A program made the translations under genes and the position numbers. From contig NZ_JAHXGQ010000004.1 in the NCBI RefSeq assembly GCF_019375475.1, positions 496,001 to 560,000 of the forward strand: a DNA stretch of 64,000 bases. Direction: 5' to 3'. Numbering within the stretch: position 1 is the first letter of the stretch; every line of letters starts with the position of its first letter. The stretch is from Saccharothrix obliqua. GTDB lineage: Bacteria; Actinomycetota; Actinomycetes; Mycobacteriales; Pseudonocardiaceae. Below are positions 42,707-53,040 of this stretch, in pieces. The notes under the pieces were generated by a model. It was not told the DNA's origin. It saw nothing but the letters and a program-made list of their open reading frames with translations, and ran no database searches.

Positions 42707-44884
42707 ATGCGGGCACATGAAGAACCGGAACAGCAACGCACGCGGCGTGCCGCGGAACGGGCCGAGGAGGTGCGCACGCCGTCCGGTCTGTCGCCGGGAC
42801 TGCTCGCGGCGTTGCAGCGGAGTGTCGGCAACGCGGCCGTGGCCGGGTTGGTGACGCGTGCCGCGGACCCGGCGACCTCGGGTGCGGTCGACGTGCTGCG
42901 GTCCGCGGGTCGGCCGCTCGCGACACCCGTGCGGCAGGAGATGGAGGCCCGGCTCGGCGCGGACTTCGGTTCGGTGCGCGTGCACGACGACCACGCGGCC
43001 CGGGAGGCGGCGGCCGGGCTCGGGGCTCGGGCGTTCACCTCGGGCGACCACGTCGTGATCGGCGACGGCGGCGGGGACCGGCACACCCTGGCCCACGAGC
43101 TGACCCACGTCATCCAGCAGCGCGAGGGCCCCGTGTCGGGCACCGACAACGGTTCCGGGCTGCGGGTCAGCGATCCCGGCGACCGGTTCGAGCGCGCCGC
43201 CGAGGAGAACGCCCGGACCAGCCTCGCCCGGCCGCTGCCCGACCGCCCGGTGGAGGGCGGGAACGGGGAGCCGACCACCGGAGCGGTGCAGCGGGCGCTG
43301 CTGGTGGGCACGGACGACCTGTCCCAGCGCTACCGGAGCCGCACCGAGAACCTGCCACCGAAGCAGCAGCGGGTACTGCTCAACGAGATGGTGCAGAACG
43401 TCGTCAACCAGTTCATGACGGTGGTCAAACCGGAGTTCACGGCGGAGGAGCGCAAGGCGTTCTGGGAGGAGCGAGCGCGGATCAGGTACCAGTTGGAGAA
43501 GGCCATCGTGTCCCCGATCGGGCACCGGGGCACGCACCCGGTGCTCGCCCGCCCGGTCGGCGCGAACACCGCCTTCGGCGCGAAGAACCACGACATCCGG
43601 GTCGCCAACTACACGGACCTGGCACGCAACCTCATGGGATGGGTGTACGCGAAGGACAAGCGCCGCGAGGAGAAGGCCGCGGCGAACCGCATCCAGGACG
43701 AGGGTGAGGTCGAGCAGGTCCTGAACGTGCTGCTGCGGCGCATCCGCCACCGGATCGACGACATCGAGGACGGCAGGGTCGAGGTCCGGGGCGAGCCGCT
43801 GTCCAAGCGGAAGTTCGAGATCCTGAAGGAGGAGCTGACCACGGGGCTGTCCCACCTGGAGTCGCAGCCGAAGGTGCGCGACAAGGGGGACCGCCGCAGC
43901 CACCACGACCCCGCGCAGGCCGGGAAGCCCATCGGCTCGTACCTCGCCTACTTCGCCATGGACCCGAAGTTCGAAGGCAGCTCCCTGCGCAGCAAGCTGA
44001 TCGAGAAGGGCGGTGTCTGGGCGCTGCTGAGGCGACCGCACGACTTCTCGTTCCGGGACAAGCTGATCGCGTTGCACGACCTGTCCGAATACTTCGGCCA
44101 CTCCCGGCACACCCCGCCCACCATGGGCAAGACGCTGGTCCCGGAGATCGGCGACCGGGAGAAGGCCAGCACCACGGGCTACCGGGAGGACGGCACGCGC
44201 ATCACCGCGAAGGACCGCGGCCAGGTAGCCGTCCACCCGTCCACGCGCAACGAGAACTCACCGACCACCAGGCTCGCCCGCTCCCGGAACCTGCCGGTGT
44301 GGGCGGGCCAGTCCTACACCGCCGCCCGGATGTTCAAGATGGCCGAGGAGTTCGGGGCGAGCCAGGAGGAGATCGCGGCGGTCGCCTGGGGCATCTTCTC
44401 GTTCTGGCGGGTCGACTTCGACCACACCACCGAGTACGCCTACCACACCCTGCACGAGGTCATGGACATCTCCCAGAACTTCGGCCTGGACTACCACGTG
44501 GACGACCAGTACGCGTCGCTCTCCCTGGTCGACGTCAAGAAGATCACCGGGAAGCTGGAGGAGGTCCGGAACACCACGCGGGCGGTGCACGAGGACGCCA
44601 GGCAGCAGGTGGAGGAGTTGAAGACCGCGCTCCGCGGCAAGTCCCGGAACCGGGAGGTCCGCGAAGCCCAGAAGCGCTTCCTGGACATCGCGCAGGACGT
44701 GGCGGACGAACTGGGTGACATCCGCCGGGCGCTCCGCAAGCGCGCCGAGGAGGCCGAGTCCTGGGACGGGTTGTCCGGCCGGGACCGCACCTGCCTCCTG
44801 GCGTACTGCCTGGACGACCTGAAGGGCGTGCGGAGGCGGGTAGGGCGGCTCGACGACAAGTTGGCGCGCGTGGAACGCCGGTGA
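42707..44884 (+). CDS. DUF4157 protein with large uncharacterised C-terminal region
   Basis: A 725-residue soluble protein. Residues about 60-140 form a DUF4157 domain: SAGRPLATPVRQEMEARLGADFGSVRVHDDHAAREAAAGLGARAF, then TSGDHVVIGDG and HTLAHELTHVIQQ with HELTH at 130-134. DUF4157 is found on cargo of extracellular contractile injection systems and on polymorphic-toxin-like proteins. The last 500 residues were not recognised. They include a Trp/aromatic-rich segment with His/Glu pairs (IFSFWRVDFDHTTEYAYHTLHEVMDI) and a C-terminal helical, highly charged part with coiled-coil character (LEEVRNTTRAVHEDARQQVEELKTALRGK). ATG 42707 was preferred over GTG 42677 since MRAHEEPEQQ is the usual beginning. 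No injection-system genes are adjacent. It may be a toxin or effector; an immunity gene is not evident. Confidence 0.75.
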   Translation: MRAHEEPEQQRTRRAAERAEEVRTPSGLSPGLLAALQRSVGNAAVAGLVTRAADPATSGAVDVLRSAGRPLATPVRQEMEARLGADFGSVRVHDDHAAREAAAGLGARAFTSGDHVVIGDGGGDRHTLAHELTHVIQQREGPVSGTDNGSGLRVSDPGDRFERAAEENARTSLARPLPDRPVEGGNGEPTTGAVQRALLVGTDDLSQRYRSRTENLPPKQQRVLLNEMVQNVVNQFMTVVKPEFTAEERKAFWEERARIRYQLEKAIVSPIGHRGTHPVLARPVGANTAFGAKNHDIRVANYTDLARNLMGWVYAKDKRREEKAAANRIQDEGEVEQVLNVLLRRIRHRIDDIEDGRVEVRGEPLSKRKFEILKEELTTGLSHLESQPKVRDKGDRRSHHDPAQAGKPIGSYLAYFAMDPKFEGSSLRSKLIEKGGVWALLRRPHDFSFRDKLIALHDLSEYFGHSRHTPPTMGKTLVPEIGDREKASTTGYREDGTRITAKDRGQVAVHPSTRNENSPTTRLARSRNLPVWAGQSYTAARMFKMAEEFGASQEEIAAVAWGIFSFWRVDFDHTTEYAYHTLHEVMDISQNFGLDYHVDDQYASLSLVDVKKITGKLEEVRNTTRAVHEDARQQVEELKTALRGKSRNREVREAQKRFLDIAQDVADELGDIRRALRKRAEEAESWDGLSGRDRTCLLAYCLDDLKGVRRRVGRLDDKLARVERR

Positions 44885-44946
44885 CCCCCGCCGGGATGCG
44901 CGCCGCCGCCGCCGGTGTGAGCATGGAGCGGCGGAGGGAGGCGGGC

Positions 44947-47900
44947 GTGGGACCGAAGCGGTGGCTGGAGCTGTGGCCGGTGTACCGGCAGCTCACCGGC
45001 GGTGACCCGCTGGGCCGGGGGCACGCCGCCCAGTCGCCCCGGTCGGCGGGGCTGACCGCCCGCACCGAGGGCGCCGACCACGTCGCCAAGTCCATCTGCC
45101 CCTACTGCGCCGTGGGCTGCGGCCAACGCGTGTACGTCGCGGACGACCGGGTGCTCCAGATCGAGGGCGACCCGGACAGCCCCATCTCCCGCGGCCGGCT
45201 GTGCCCGAAGGGGTCGGCCAGCACGCAACTGGTCAACGGTCCGCAGCGCGCCCGCAAGGTCCTCTACCGCGAGCCGTACGGCACGGAGTGGCAGGAGCTG
45301 GACCTCGACACGGCGATGGACATGGTGGTCGACCGGGTCCTCGACGCCCGCGACAAGGGCTGGCAGGACGTCGACGAGCACGGCGCACGCGTGCGCCGCA
45401 CCCTCGGCCTGGCGAGCCTCGGCGGCGCGACGCTGGACAACGAGGAGAACTACCTCATCAAGAAGCTGTTCACCGCGTTGGGCGCGCTCCAGATCGAGAA
45501 CCAGGCTCGCATTTGACACTCCGCCACGGTTCCCGGTCTGGGAGCCTCCTTCGGTCGCGGCGGGGCGACGGACTACCAGCAGGACCTCGTCAACTCCGAC
45601 CTCGTGGTCATCATGGGGTCGAACATGGCGGAAGCCCACCCGGTGGGTTTCCAGTGGGTGATGGAGGCCAAGGAGCGGGGCGCGCCGGTGTTCCACATCG
45701 ACCCGCGGTTCACCCGCACCAGCGCGCACGCCGACCTGCACGTGCCGCTGCGCGCGGGCACCGACATCGCGTTCCTCGGCGGCGTGGTGAACCACATCCT
45801 GAGCAACGAACTGGACTTCCGCGAGTACGTGGTGGCGTACACGAACGCGTCCTTCCTGCTGCGCGAGGACTACCGGGACACCGAGGACCTGGACGGGCTG
45901 TTCAGCGGCTACGACCCGGAGACCGGCGCGTACGACCCGGCGTCGTGGCAGTACGAGTCCGTCGAGGAGAAGCACGCCGGGCGGGACGCGGACTCGGCGG
46001 CCAAGGAGCAGTCCTCGTCCTACCAGCACGGCTCGGGCGGGCCGCGGGTGGAGGGCGGCAGCGACCGGATCGCCGCCGACCCGACGCTGCGGCACCCCCG
46101 GTGCGTGTACCAGGTGCTGAAGCGGCACTTCTCCCGCTACACGCCGGAGATGGTGGCACGGGTCTGCGGCGTGTCCGAGGAGGTGTTCCGCGCGGTGTGC
46201 GACGCGTGGACGGCCAACTCCGGGCGCGAGCACACCGCGGCGCTGGTCTACAGCGTGGGCTGGACCCAGCACACCACGGGCTCGCAGTGCATCCGCGCGG
46301 GCGCGATCGTCCAGTTGCTGCTGGGCAACATCGGCCGGCCCGGTGGCGGTGTGTTCGCGTTGCGCGGCCACGCCAGCATCCAGGGCTCGACCGACATCCC
46401 GACGTTGTTCAACCTGCTGCCCGGTTACCTGCCGATGCCGACCCCTGAGCACACCGACCTGTCGTCCTACGTGGACAGCATCCGCGCCGACCACCAGAAG
46501 GGTTTCTGGCGCGCGGCCGACACCTACGCGGTGTCGCTGCTCAAGGAGTTCTGGGGCGACCGCGCCACCGCCGACAACGACTACTGCTTCGACTACCTGC
46601 CCCGGATCACCGGCGACCACGGCACGTACCGCACGGTGATGGACATGGTCGACGGCAAGGTGTTCGGCTACTTCCTGCTCGGCCAGAACCCGGCCGTCGG
46701 CTCGGCGCACGGCCGGCTCCAGCGGTTGGGCATGGCCAACCTGGACTGGCTGGTCGTGCGCGACCTGACCATGATCGAGTCGGCCACCTTCTGGCGTGAC
46801 TCGCCCGAGGTGGAGACCGGCGAGATCGCGCCCGAGCGGTGCCGCACCGAGGTGTTCTTCTTCCCGGCGGCCTCGCACGTGGAGAAGGAGGGCACGTTCA
46901 CGCAGACCCAGCGGATGCTCCAGTGGCGCGAGAAGGCCGTGGAACCGCGGGACGACCAGCGCTCGGAACTGTGGTTCTTCTACCACCTCGGCCGGCGGCT
47001 GCGCGAGCGGCTGGCGGGTTCCACCGACGAGCGCGACCGGCCGCTGCTGGACCTGTGGTGGGACTACGCGGTGGTGGACGACGAACCGCAGGCGGCGGAC
47101 GTGCTGCGGCGCGTCAACGGCGTGGACCTCACCGCCGACCGCGCGGTGGGCGGCTACACCGAGCTGAAGGCCGACGGGACCACCGCCGCCGGCTGCTGGA
47201 TCTACAGCGGCGTCTACGCCGACGAGGTGAACCAGGCCGCGCGCCGCAAACCCGGGCGCGAGCAGAACCTCTACGCCACCGAGTGGGGTTGGGCGTGGCC
47301 GATGAACCGCCGCGTGCTCTACAACCGCGCTTCGGCCGACCCGGAGGGCCGGCCGTGGAGCGAGCGCAAGGCGCTGGTCTGGTGGGACGCCGAGCACGGC
47401 CGGTGGGTGGGCCACGACGTGCCGGACTTCGAGCGCGACAAGCCACCGGACTACGTGCCGGAAGAGGGCTCGGTGGGCGTGGAGGCGTTGCGCGGCGACG
47501 ACCCGTTCATCATGCAGGCCGACGGCAAGGGCTGGCTGTTCGCGCCCAGCGGCCTCCAGGACGGGCCGCTGCCGACGCACTACGAGCCGCACGAGTCGCC
47601 GGTGCGCAACCCCCTCTACGGCCAGCAGGGCAACCCGACCCGCAAGGTGTACGGGCGGCCGGACAACCCGTCCAACCCGGCGCCGCCCGAACCACACGGC
47701 GAGGTGTTCCCGTTCGTGCTCACCACCTCGCGGCTCACCGAGCACCACACCGCGGGCGGCATGAGCCGGACCCTGCCGCACCTGGCGGAGTTGCAGCCGG
47801 AGCTGTTCGTGGAGGTGTCGCCCCGGCTGGCGCGGGAACGCGGGCTGGAGCACCTGGGCTGGGCGCACCTGGTCACCAGCCGGGCCGTGGTGGAGGCACG

Positions 47901-48234
47901 CGTGGTGGTCACCGACCGCATCCCGCCGCTGCGCGTGGAGGACCGCGTCGTGCACCAGGTCTGGCTGCCCTACCACTGGGGCACGACCGGCCTGGTCCGG
48001 GGCGATTCGGCGAACGACCTGTTCGGCGTGGTGGTCGACCCGAACGTGTTCATCCAGGAGACGAAGGTCGCCACCTGCGACGTGCGGCCGGGTCGGCGCC
48101 CGCGCGGACCGGCGCTGCTGGACTTCCTGGCGGGGTACCGCCGGCGTGCGGGCATCACCGCCGACACCGGCACGCACGTCCTCACCGCCGGTCCGGGGGC
48201 CGAGGGTCCGGCGCACACGGAGGAGGAGTCGTGA
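44947..48234 (+). CDS. fdhA: Formate dehydrogenase catalytic subunit, selenocysteine-containing
   Basis: A 1095-residue molybdo/tungsto-enzyme that oxidises formate to CO2. The N-terminal [4Fe-4S] site uses Cys51, 54, 58 and 86 (CPYCAVGCGQ, LCPKGS). Codon 190 is UGA (45514-45516) in ENQARI-U-HSATVPGLGASFGRGG, matching the Sec active site of FDH-N/FDH-H families. The frame is uninterrupted before and after it, and a SECIS hairpin follows. The C-terminal dinucleotide domain includes LTTSRLTEHHTAGGMSRTLPHL. There is no Tat signal, so the enzyme probably faces the cytoplasm. GTG 44947 has a very strong GGAGGGAGG five bases upstream. It overlaps fdhB, and the full Sec machinery lies next to it. 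Confidence 0.92.
45514..45546 (+). promoter_or_regulatory. UGA selenocysteine codon and bacterial SECIS element
   Basis: TGA 45514-45516 is followed after 11 nt by a 7-bp stem, GGTTCCC (45528-45534) pairing with GGGAGCC (45540-45546) with one G-U pair, and the loop GGTCT (45535-45539). The E. coli fdhF SECIS has the same spacing and a GGUCU loop, the part bound by SelB. This strongly supports recoding. Confidence 0.9.
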
Positions 48235-49109
48235 CCGAGCACAGCCTGTACGGGCCGTTGGACGACGTGGCGGGCGAGGCCGGCTACGACGACCACCCGC
48301 CGCGCATGGGGTTCTTCACCGACACCTCGGTCTGCATCGGCTGCAAGGCGTGCGAGGTGGCCTGCAAGGAGTGGAACGGCGTCCCGGCGGACGACTTCGA
48401 CCTGCTGGGCATGTCGTTCGACAACACCGGTCACCTGGGCGCGAACGCGTGGCGGCACGTGGCGTTCGTGGAGCAGCGGGCGCAGGACCTGGGTATGCCG
48501 TCGTTCGACCGGCCGGGCGACGGGTCGGGGCCGGAGTCCCGCACGGACTTCCGGTGGCTGATGTCGTCGGACGTGTGCAAGCACTGCACGCACGCCGGGT
48601 GCCTGGACGTCTGCCCGACGGGCGCGTTGTTCCGCACCGAGTTCGGCACCGTCGTGGTGCAGCAGGACATCTGCAACGGGTGTGGTTACTGCGTGTCGGG
48701 CTGCCCGTACGGCGTGATCGAGCGGCGGGAGGGCGACGGCCGGGCGCAGAAGTGCACGCTGTGCTACGACCGGCTGCGGGCGGGCGAGGAACCCGCGTGC
48801 GCGAAGGCGTGCCCGACCGATTCCATCCAGTTCGGCGAGGTGGACGAGTTGCGTGACCGGGCCGCCGCGCGGGTGGCCGCGCTGCACGAGCGCGGCGAGG
48901 TGGGCGCGCGGCTGTACGGGGCCGACCCGGACGACGGCGTCGGCGGTACGGGCGCGTTCTTCCTGCTGATGGACGAACCCGAGGTCTACGGGCTGCCACC
49001 GGACCCGGTGGTGCCGACCCGCGACCTGCCCGCGATGTGGAAGCGCGCCGGGCTCGCCGCGGTCGCGTTCGCGGCGGCGGCCGCGGTGGCGTTCGCGGGT
49101 GGGCGCTGA
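48231..49109 (+). CDS. fdhB: Formate dehydrogenase iron-sulfur (beta) subunit
   Basis: A 292-residue ferredoxin-type electron-transfer subunit. Four [4Fe-4S] clusters are encoded by cysteine groups: SVCIGCKACEVACKEW, DVCKHCTHAGCLDVCPTGAL, DICNGCGYCVSGCPYGVI and KCTLCYDRLRAGEEPACAKACPTDSIQFG. A short hydrophobic C-terminal segment (RAGLAAVAFAAAAAVAFAGG) probably anchors it to the membrane next to the NrfD-like subunit. GTG 48231 overlaps the fdhA stop by GTGA, and GGAGGAG lies directly upstream. The gene also overlaps the next gene's start, so all three subunits are translationally coupled. Confidence 0.92.
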   Translation: MTEHSLYGPLDDVAGEAGYDDHPPRMGFFTDTSVCIGCKACEVACKEWNGVPADDFDLLGMSFDNTGHLGANAWRHVAFVEQRAQDLGMPSFDRPGDGSGPESRTDFRWLMSSDVCKHCTHAGCLDVCPTGALFRTEFGTVVVQQDICNGCGYCVSGCPYGVIERREGDGRAQKCTLCYDRLRAGEEPACAKACPTDSIQFGEVDELRDRAAARVAALHERGEVGARLYGADPDDGVGGTGAFFLLMDEPEVYGLPPDPVVPTRDLPAMWKRAGLAAVAFAAAAAVAFAGGR

Positions 49110-50065
49110 TGCCCGAAGAGGCGCGGTTCCGCTCGTACTACGGCCAACCGGTGCTCCAGGAGCCGGCGTGGGAGTGGCCGGTGCCCGCGTACCTGTTCGC
49201 GGGCGGGGTGTCCGCGGGCTCGACGTTGCTGGCCGTCGGCGCGGACCTGACCGGTCGGCCCGCGTTGCGGCGCGCCGGGCGGTTGGGCGCGTTGGTGTCG
49301 CTCGGCGCGGGCACCGTGTTCCTGGTGGCCGACCTCGGCCGGCCGGAGCGGTTCCTGCACATGCTGCGGGTCGCCAAGCCCACGTCGCCGATGAGCGTGG
49401 GCACGTGGTTCCTGGTCGCGTACGGGCCCGGGGTGGGCGTGGCCGCGGCGGCCGAGGTGCTGCCCGCGCGGTGGCGGCTGGGCAGGCTGCTGCGGTGGCT
49501 GGCGCGCCCGGCGGGCCTGTCGTCGGCGGTGGTGGCGCCCGGCGTCGCGGCCTACACCGCCGTGCTGCTGTCGCAGACGGCCGTGCCCGCGTGGCACGAG
49601 GCGCACCCCGAGCTGCCGTTCGTGTTCACCGGGTCGGCGGCGGCGGCCTCGGGCGGGTTGGGCATGGTGTGCGTGCCGACCCCGGAAGCCGGTCCGGCGC
49701 GGGCGTTCGCCGTGCTGGGCGGGGTCGCGGAGCTGGTGTCGGCGCGGGTGCTGGACGCCCGGCTCGGTCTGGTGCGCGAGGCGTACGGGACGGGGCGGGC
49801 CGGTCGGCTGCGGCACTGGGCGGAACTGCTCACGGCCGGTGGTGTGCTGGGCGCGGCGCTGGGTGCGCGGCGGAGTCGCGCGGTGGCGGTGCTGTCCGGC
49901 GCGGCGTTGCTGGCGGGCAGCGCGTTGCAGCGGTTCGCCGTGTTCGAGGCCGGGGTGGCGTCCACGCGTGACCCGAAGTACGTGGTGGTGCCCCAGCGTG
50001 AACGGATCGCGCGGTCACGGGACGAGGCGGGTGTCGTCGGGCAGCCGCCGCGTCAGGCCGAGTGA
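49109..50065 (+). CDS. NrfD/PsrC-type membrane anchor of formate dehydrogenase
   Basis: A 318-residue membrane protein with about eight hydrophobic helices. It starts YYGQPVLQEPAWEWPVPAYLFAGGVSAGSTLLAVG, the family's usual beginning (W-x-W-x-x-P-Y-L-F-x-G-G-x-x-A/G-G). Further typical elements are FLVADLGRPERFLHMLRVAKPTSPMSVGTWFL and TAVLLSQTAVPAWHEAHPELPFVFTGSAAAASGG. It carries electrons to the quinone pool in place of a cytochrome b subunit. ATG 49109 overlaps the fdhB stop (TGATG). Its 3' end overlaps the convergent selB gene by 51 bp. Confidence 0.9.
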   Translation: MPEEARFRSYYGQPVLQEPAWEWPVPAYLFAGGVSAGSTLLAVGADLTGRPALRRAGRLGALVSLGAGTVFLVADLGRPERFLHMLRVAKPTSPMSVGTWFLVAYGPGVGVAAAAEVLPARWRLGRLLRWLARPAGLSSAVVAPGVAAYTAVLLSQTAVPAWHEAHPELPFVFTGSAAAASGGLGMVCVPTPEAGPARAFAVLGGVAELVSARVLDARLGLVREAYGTGRAGRLRHWAELLTAGGVLGAALGARRSRAVAVLSGAALLAGSALQRFAVFEAGVASTRDPKYVVVPQRERIARSRDEAGVVGQPPRQAE

Positions 50066-51748
50066 GTCGAGCAGTTCCAGCAGCGGCACCGCGACCCGGC
50101 GCGTGGTGCCGAGCGCGGCCTTCGCCTGGCTCGCCGTGAACGGGCCGGGCAGCCCGGCCAGCACACCCGCCGCCCGCCGCGGGGCGTCGGCGGCGAGCAC
50201 CACGCCGTCGGCGACGCGGACCAGCCTGCCGACCCGCACGGCCGCCGCGAGTTCCCGCGTGCCCAGCCCGAGTTCGGCGAGCCGGGCCGCGTCCGGCGCG
50301 CGGAACGGCGCGCCCGCGAGGTCGGCCTCCACGGCGGCGACCGCGCCGGCCACCGCGGGCGGCAACGCGGCCGGCGCGGGCACGTGCCCGTCGACCACGC
50401 GTGCGCCGGTCCGGCCGAGCACCGCCGGCACGACGTCGGCCGGCACGCCGAGGCGGTCGGCCAGGACGTCCACCGGCGTGCCCGCGGTCAGCGGGTGGTC
50501 GGCCCGCCAGGCCGCGACCACCTCGGTCGCCCGGCGCGCGAGCCCCGCCCAGTGCTCCGGGTCGAACCGCCACTCCCCCACCGGGACGCCGACGTCGTCG
50601 AAGCCGAGCACGTGCAGCTCCCGGACCGGCACCGGACCGCGTTGCCGCAGGTGGGCGTGGACCGCGCCGGCGGCCAGCTCCAGTCCGCGCCGCCGCGCCG
50701 CGCCGCGCCGGGTCAGCGCGGGCGGGCGCACGTCGAGCACGAGGACCCCGGCCGCGATCCGGTGGCGGCCGGGGTCGCGGAGCAGACCGCGGTCGCCCGC
50801 ACGCAGCGGGAGCGGGTGCGCCAGGGTCAGCCGGGCGGTGTCCGGGCCCAGCGGTCGGACGTGCACGGGCACGGCGGCCGAGCCGACGTGCAGCACGAGC
50901 CGGGCGGGCACGGGCGGGGTCGGTCCGGGGGCGGCGGGTGTGGTCAGCCGGGCGTCCAGTTCGCGGGTCGGCCACCACGCGCCCGGCGTGACCAGCGCAT
51001 CGCCCCGCCGCACCCGGTCACGCGCGACACCACGCAGGTTGACCGCGACGCGGGCGACACCGGTGACCCGGTCGACCGGTTCGCCCAGCGCCTGCAACCC
51101 GCGCACCGGGACGTGCCGGCCGCCGAGGTCCAGCTCTTCGCCCACCTCGATCGTGCCCGCGCCGAGCGTGCCGGTGACCACCGTGCCCGCGCCACGGGCG
51201 GTGAACGACCGGTCCACCCACAGCCGCACGTCGGCCGCCGGGTCCGGCTCGGGCAGCGCCCGCGCCACCACGTCCAGCTCGGCACGCAGGTCCGTCATCC
51301 CCGCGCCGCCGCGCCCGCTGACGGCCAGCGCACGCACGTCACGCAGGGAGGTGGCCGCCAGGTGCGCACGGGCCTGGGCGAGCGCGGGCGCGGGGTCGTC
51401 CAGGTCGGCACGCGTCACCACCAGCAGGCCGTGCCGCACGCCCAGGCCGTCCAGGGCGGCCAGGTGCTCGGCGGACTGCGGCATCCAGCCCTCGTCGGCC
51501 GCGACCACGAACAACACCGCGGGCACCGGTCCGACGCCCGCGAGCATGTTCGTGGTGAACCGTTCGTGGCCCGGCACGTCCACGAACGCCACGGGCCCGC
51601 TCGGCAGCTCGGTCCAGGCGAAGCCCAGGTCGATGGTCAGGCCGCGCGCGCGTTCCTCGGCCCAGCGGTCCGGTTCCATCCCGGTCAGACGCCTGATCAG
51701 GGTGGACTTGCCGTGGTCGACGTGGCCCGCGGTGGCGATCACGCGCAT
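50015..51748 (-). CDS. selB: Selenocysteine-specific elongation factor
   Basis: A 577-residue translation factor that brings Sec-tRNA to UGA codons marked by a SECIS element. The GTPase domain has G1 AGHVDHGKST, G2/G3 RGLTIDLGFAW and FVDVPGHERF, and a TRAD motif in place of NKxD. Two beta-barrel domains follow. The C-terminal 220 residues contain the winged-helix repeats that bind SECIS RNA (for example LPGPFTASQAKAALGTTRRVAVPLLELLDSLGLTRRL). ATG 51748 lies within selA's last codons (10-bp overlap), so the two are coupled. Transcription comes from the selC-selA side and converges on the formate dehydrogenase genes. Confidence 0.92.
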   Translation of the reverse strand: MRVIATAGHVDHGKSTLIRRLTGMEPDRWAEERARGLTIDLGFAWTELPSGPVAFVDVPGHERFTTNMLAGVGPVPAVLFVVAADEGWMPQSAEHLAALDGLGVRHGLLVVTRADLDDPAPALAQARAHLAATSLRDVRALAVSGRGGAGMTDLRAELDVVARALPEPDPAADVRLWVDRSFTARGAGTVVTGTLGAGTIEVGEELDLGGRHVPVRGLQALGEPVDRVTGVARVAVNLRGVARDRVRRGDALVTPGAWWPTRELDARLTTPAAPGPTPPVPARLVLHVGSAAVPVHVRPLGPDTARLTLAHPLPLRAGDRGLLRDPGRHRIAAGVLVLDVRPPALTRRGAARRRGLELAAGAVHAHLRQRGPVPVRELHVLGFDDVGVPVGEWRFDPEHWAGLARRATEVVAAWRADHPLTAGTPVDVLADRLGVPADVVPAVLGRTGARVVDGHVPAPAALPPAVAGAVAAVEADLAGAPFRAPDAARLAELGLGTRELAAAVRVGRLVRVADGVVLAADAPRRAAGVLAGLPGPFTASQAKAALGTTRRVAVPLLELLDSLGLTRRLPDDTRLVP

Positions 51749-53031
51749 CGCAGCACGGCCTCCCGCAGCCGGTCGTCGTCGGTCGGGTCCACGGCACGCA
51801 GGTCGAGCAGGCACCGGCCGCGCTCGACGCGCCCCACGACCGGCGGGCGACCCGTGCGCAGTGCGGGCGCCCACCGCGCCGGCAGGCTCACCGCCGCGCT
51901 GGGCAGCTCCACGCCCGGCGCGCCACCGCCGCCGACGGCCGCCGCGCTCGGCACGGCGGCGGCGTCGACCCCCGCCGCCACGAGCGAGCCGGCCAGGCGT
52001 TCGGCGCGGGCGTTCAGCTCGGCCACGTCGACCGCCAGCGCCCGCGCCACGGGCGTGGGCGGCCCGAGCAGGGTGGCCTCCAGCGCCGCCAGGGTCAGCT
52101 TGTCCACCCGGAGCGCGCGGGCCGCCGGGTGCCTGCGCAGCCGGCGGACCAGGTCGGCCGCGCCGAGCAGCAGCCCGGCCTGCGGGCCGCCGAGCAGCTT
52201 GTCACCGCTGGCGGTGACCAGTGCCGCGCCGGCGCGCAACGCGGTCGTCGCGTCCGGTTCGCCGGGCAGCCGCGGGTGCGGCGCGAGCAGGCCGGACCCG
52301 ATGTCGACCACCAGCGGCACACCCAGCCCGGCGAGGTCGGCGTCGTCGGGCGTGCTGGTGAAGCCGGTGACGCGGAAGTTCGACGGGTGCACGCGCAGCA
52401 CGAAGCCGGTGTCCGGGCCGATCGCGTCGGCGTAGTCACGCAGGTGGGTGCGGTTGGTGGTGCCGACCTCGCGCAGCCGGGCGCCCGTCGAGGCCAGCAG
52501 CTCGGGGATGCGGAACCCGTCGCCGATCTCGACCAGCTCGCCCCGGCTGAGCACGATCTCCCGGCCGGGTGCCAGCACCAACGCGCACAACAGCAGCGCG
52601 GCGGCGTTGTTGTTGACCACGTGCACGTCACCCGCGTCCGGCACCGCCGCCGCCAGCGCGGCCAACGCGCCCCGCCCGCGCCGGGCCCGTTCGCCGTCCG
52701 CCAGGTCGAACTCGACGTCGGTGCACCCGGTCGCGTCGGCGACGGCCGCCGCGGCAGCCCGGGACAGCGGCGCGCGGCCGAGGTTGGTGTGCACGAGGAC
52801 GCCGGTCGCGTTGATCACCGGCCGCAGCGAGGACGCCCGCGCCGGCAAGGCGGTGAGCACGGCGTCCACCACACCGGCGGGTGCGATGCCACCGGACCGC
52901 GCGCGTTGCTGCGCGGCCACCACGACGTCCTTCACCAGCGCCCGCCCCAGCTCGGCCACGGCGGGCGCGAGCCTCGGGTCGGCCAGCACCGCGTCGGTGC
53001 GCGGTATGGCCCGGCGGGCGTCCGTCACCAC
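51739..53031 (-). CDS. selA: L-seryl-tRNA(Sec) selenium transferase
   Basis: A 430-residue PLP enzyme that converts Ser-tRNA(Sec) to Sec-tRNA(Sec) using selenophosphate. Typical blocks are visible: SLRPVINATGVLVHTNLGRAPLS, VHVVNNNAAALLLCALVLAPGREIVLSRGELVEIGDGFRIPELL, EVGTTNRTHLRDYADAI, VDIGSGLL and the Schiff-base Lys in ASGDKLLGGPQAG. Length fits bacterial SelA (about 460). Two in-frame GTG codons (53031, 53028) can start it. It follows tRNA-Sec by 9 bp and overlaps selB, so tRNA, SelA and SelB genes are in one transcriptional direction. Confidence 0.92.
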   Translation of the reverse strand: MVTDARRAIPRTDAVLADPRLAPAVAELGRALVKDVVVAAQQRARSGGIAPAGVVDAVLTALPARASSLRPVINATGVLVHTNLGRAPLSRAAAAAVADATGCTDVEFDLADGERARRGRGALAALAAAVPDAGDVHVVNNNAAALLLCALVLAPGREIVLSRGELVEIGDGFRIPELLASTGARLREVGTTNRTHLRDYADAIGPDTGFVLRVHPSNFRVTGFTSTPDDADLAGLGVPLVVDIGSGLLAPHPRLPGEPDATTALRAGAALVTASGDKLLGGPQAGLLLGAADLVRRLRRHPAARALRVDKLTLAALEATLLGPPTPVARALAVDVAELNARAERLAGSLVAAGVDAAAVPSAAAVGGGGAPGVELPSAAVSLPARWAPALRTGRPPVVGRVERGRCLLDLRAVDPTDDDRLREAVLRCA

Positions 53032-53040
53032 GCACCGCCG

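Noticed and set aside
45514..45516. TGA as a true stop that would break fdhA into two pseudogene parts
   Set aside because: The residue context, the SECIS hairpin at the right distance and the adjacent selA, selB, selC and selD genes all support selenocysteine recoding.
44491..48216. A 1241-codon open frame on the minus strand opposite fdhA
   Set aside because: It is an antisense GC-driven frame with low-complexity His/Arg/Val content, while the plus strand encodes clear formate dehydrogenase motifs.
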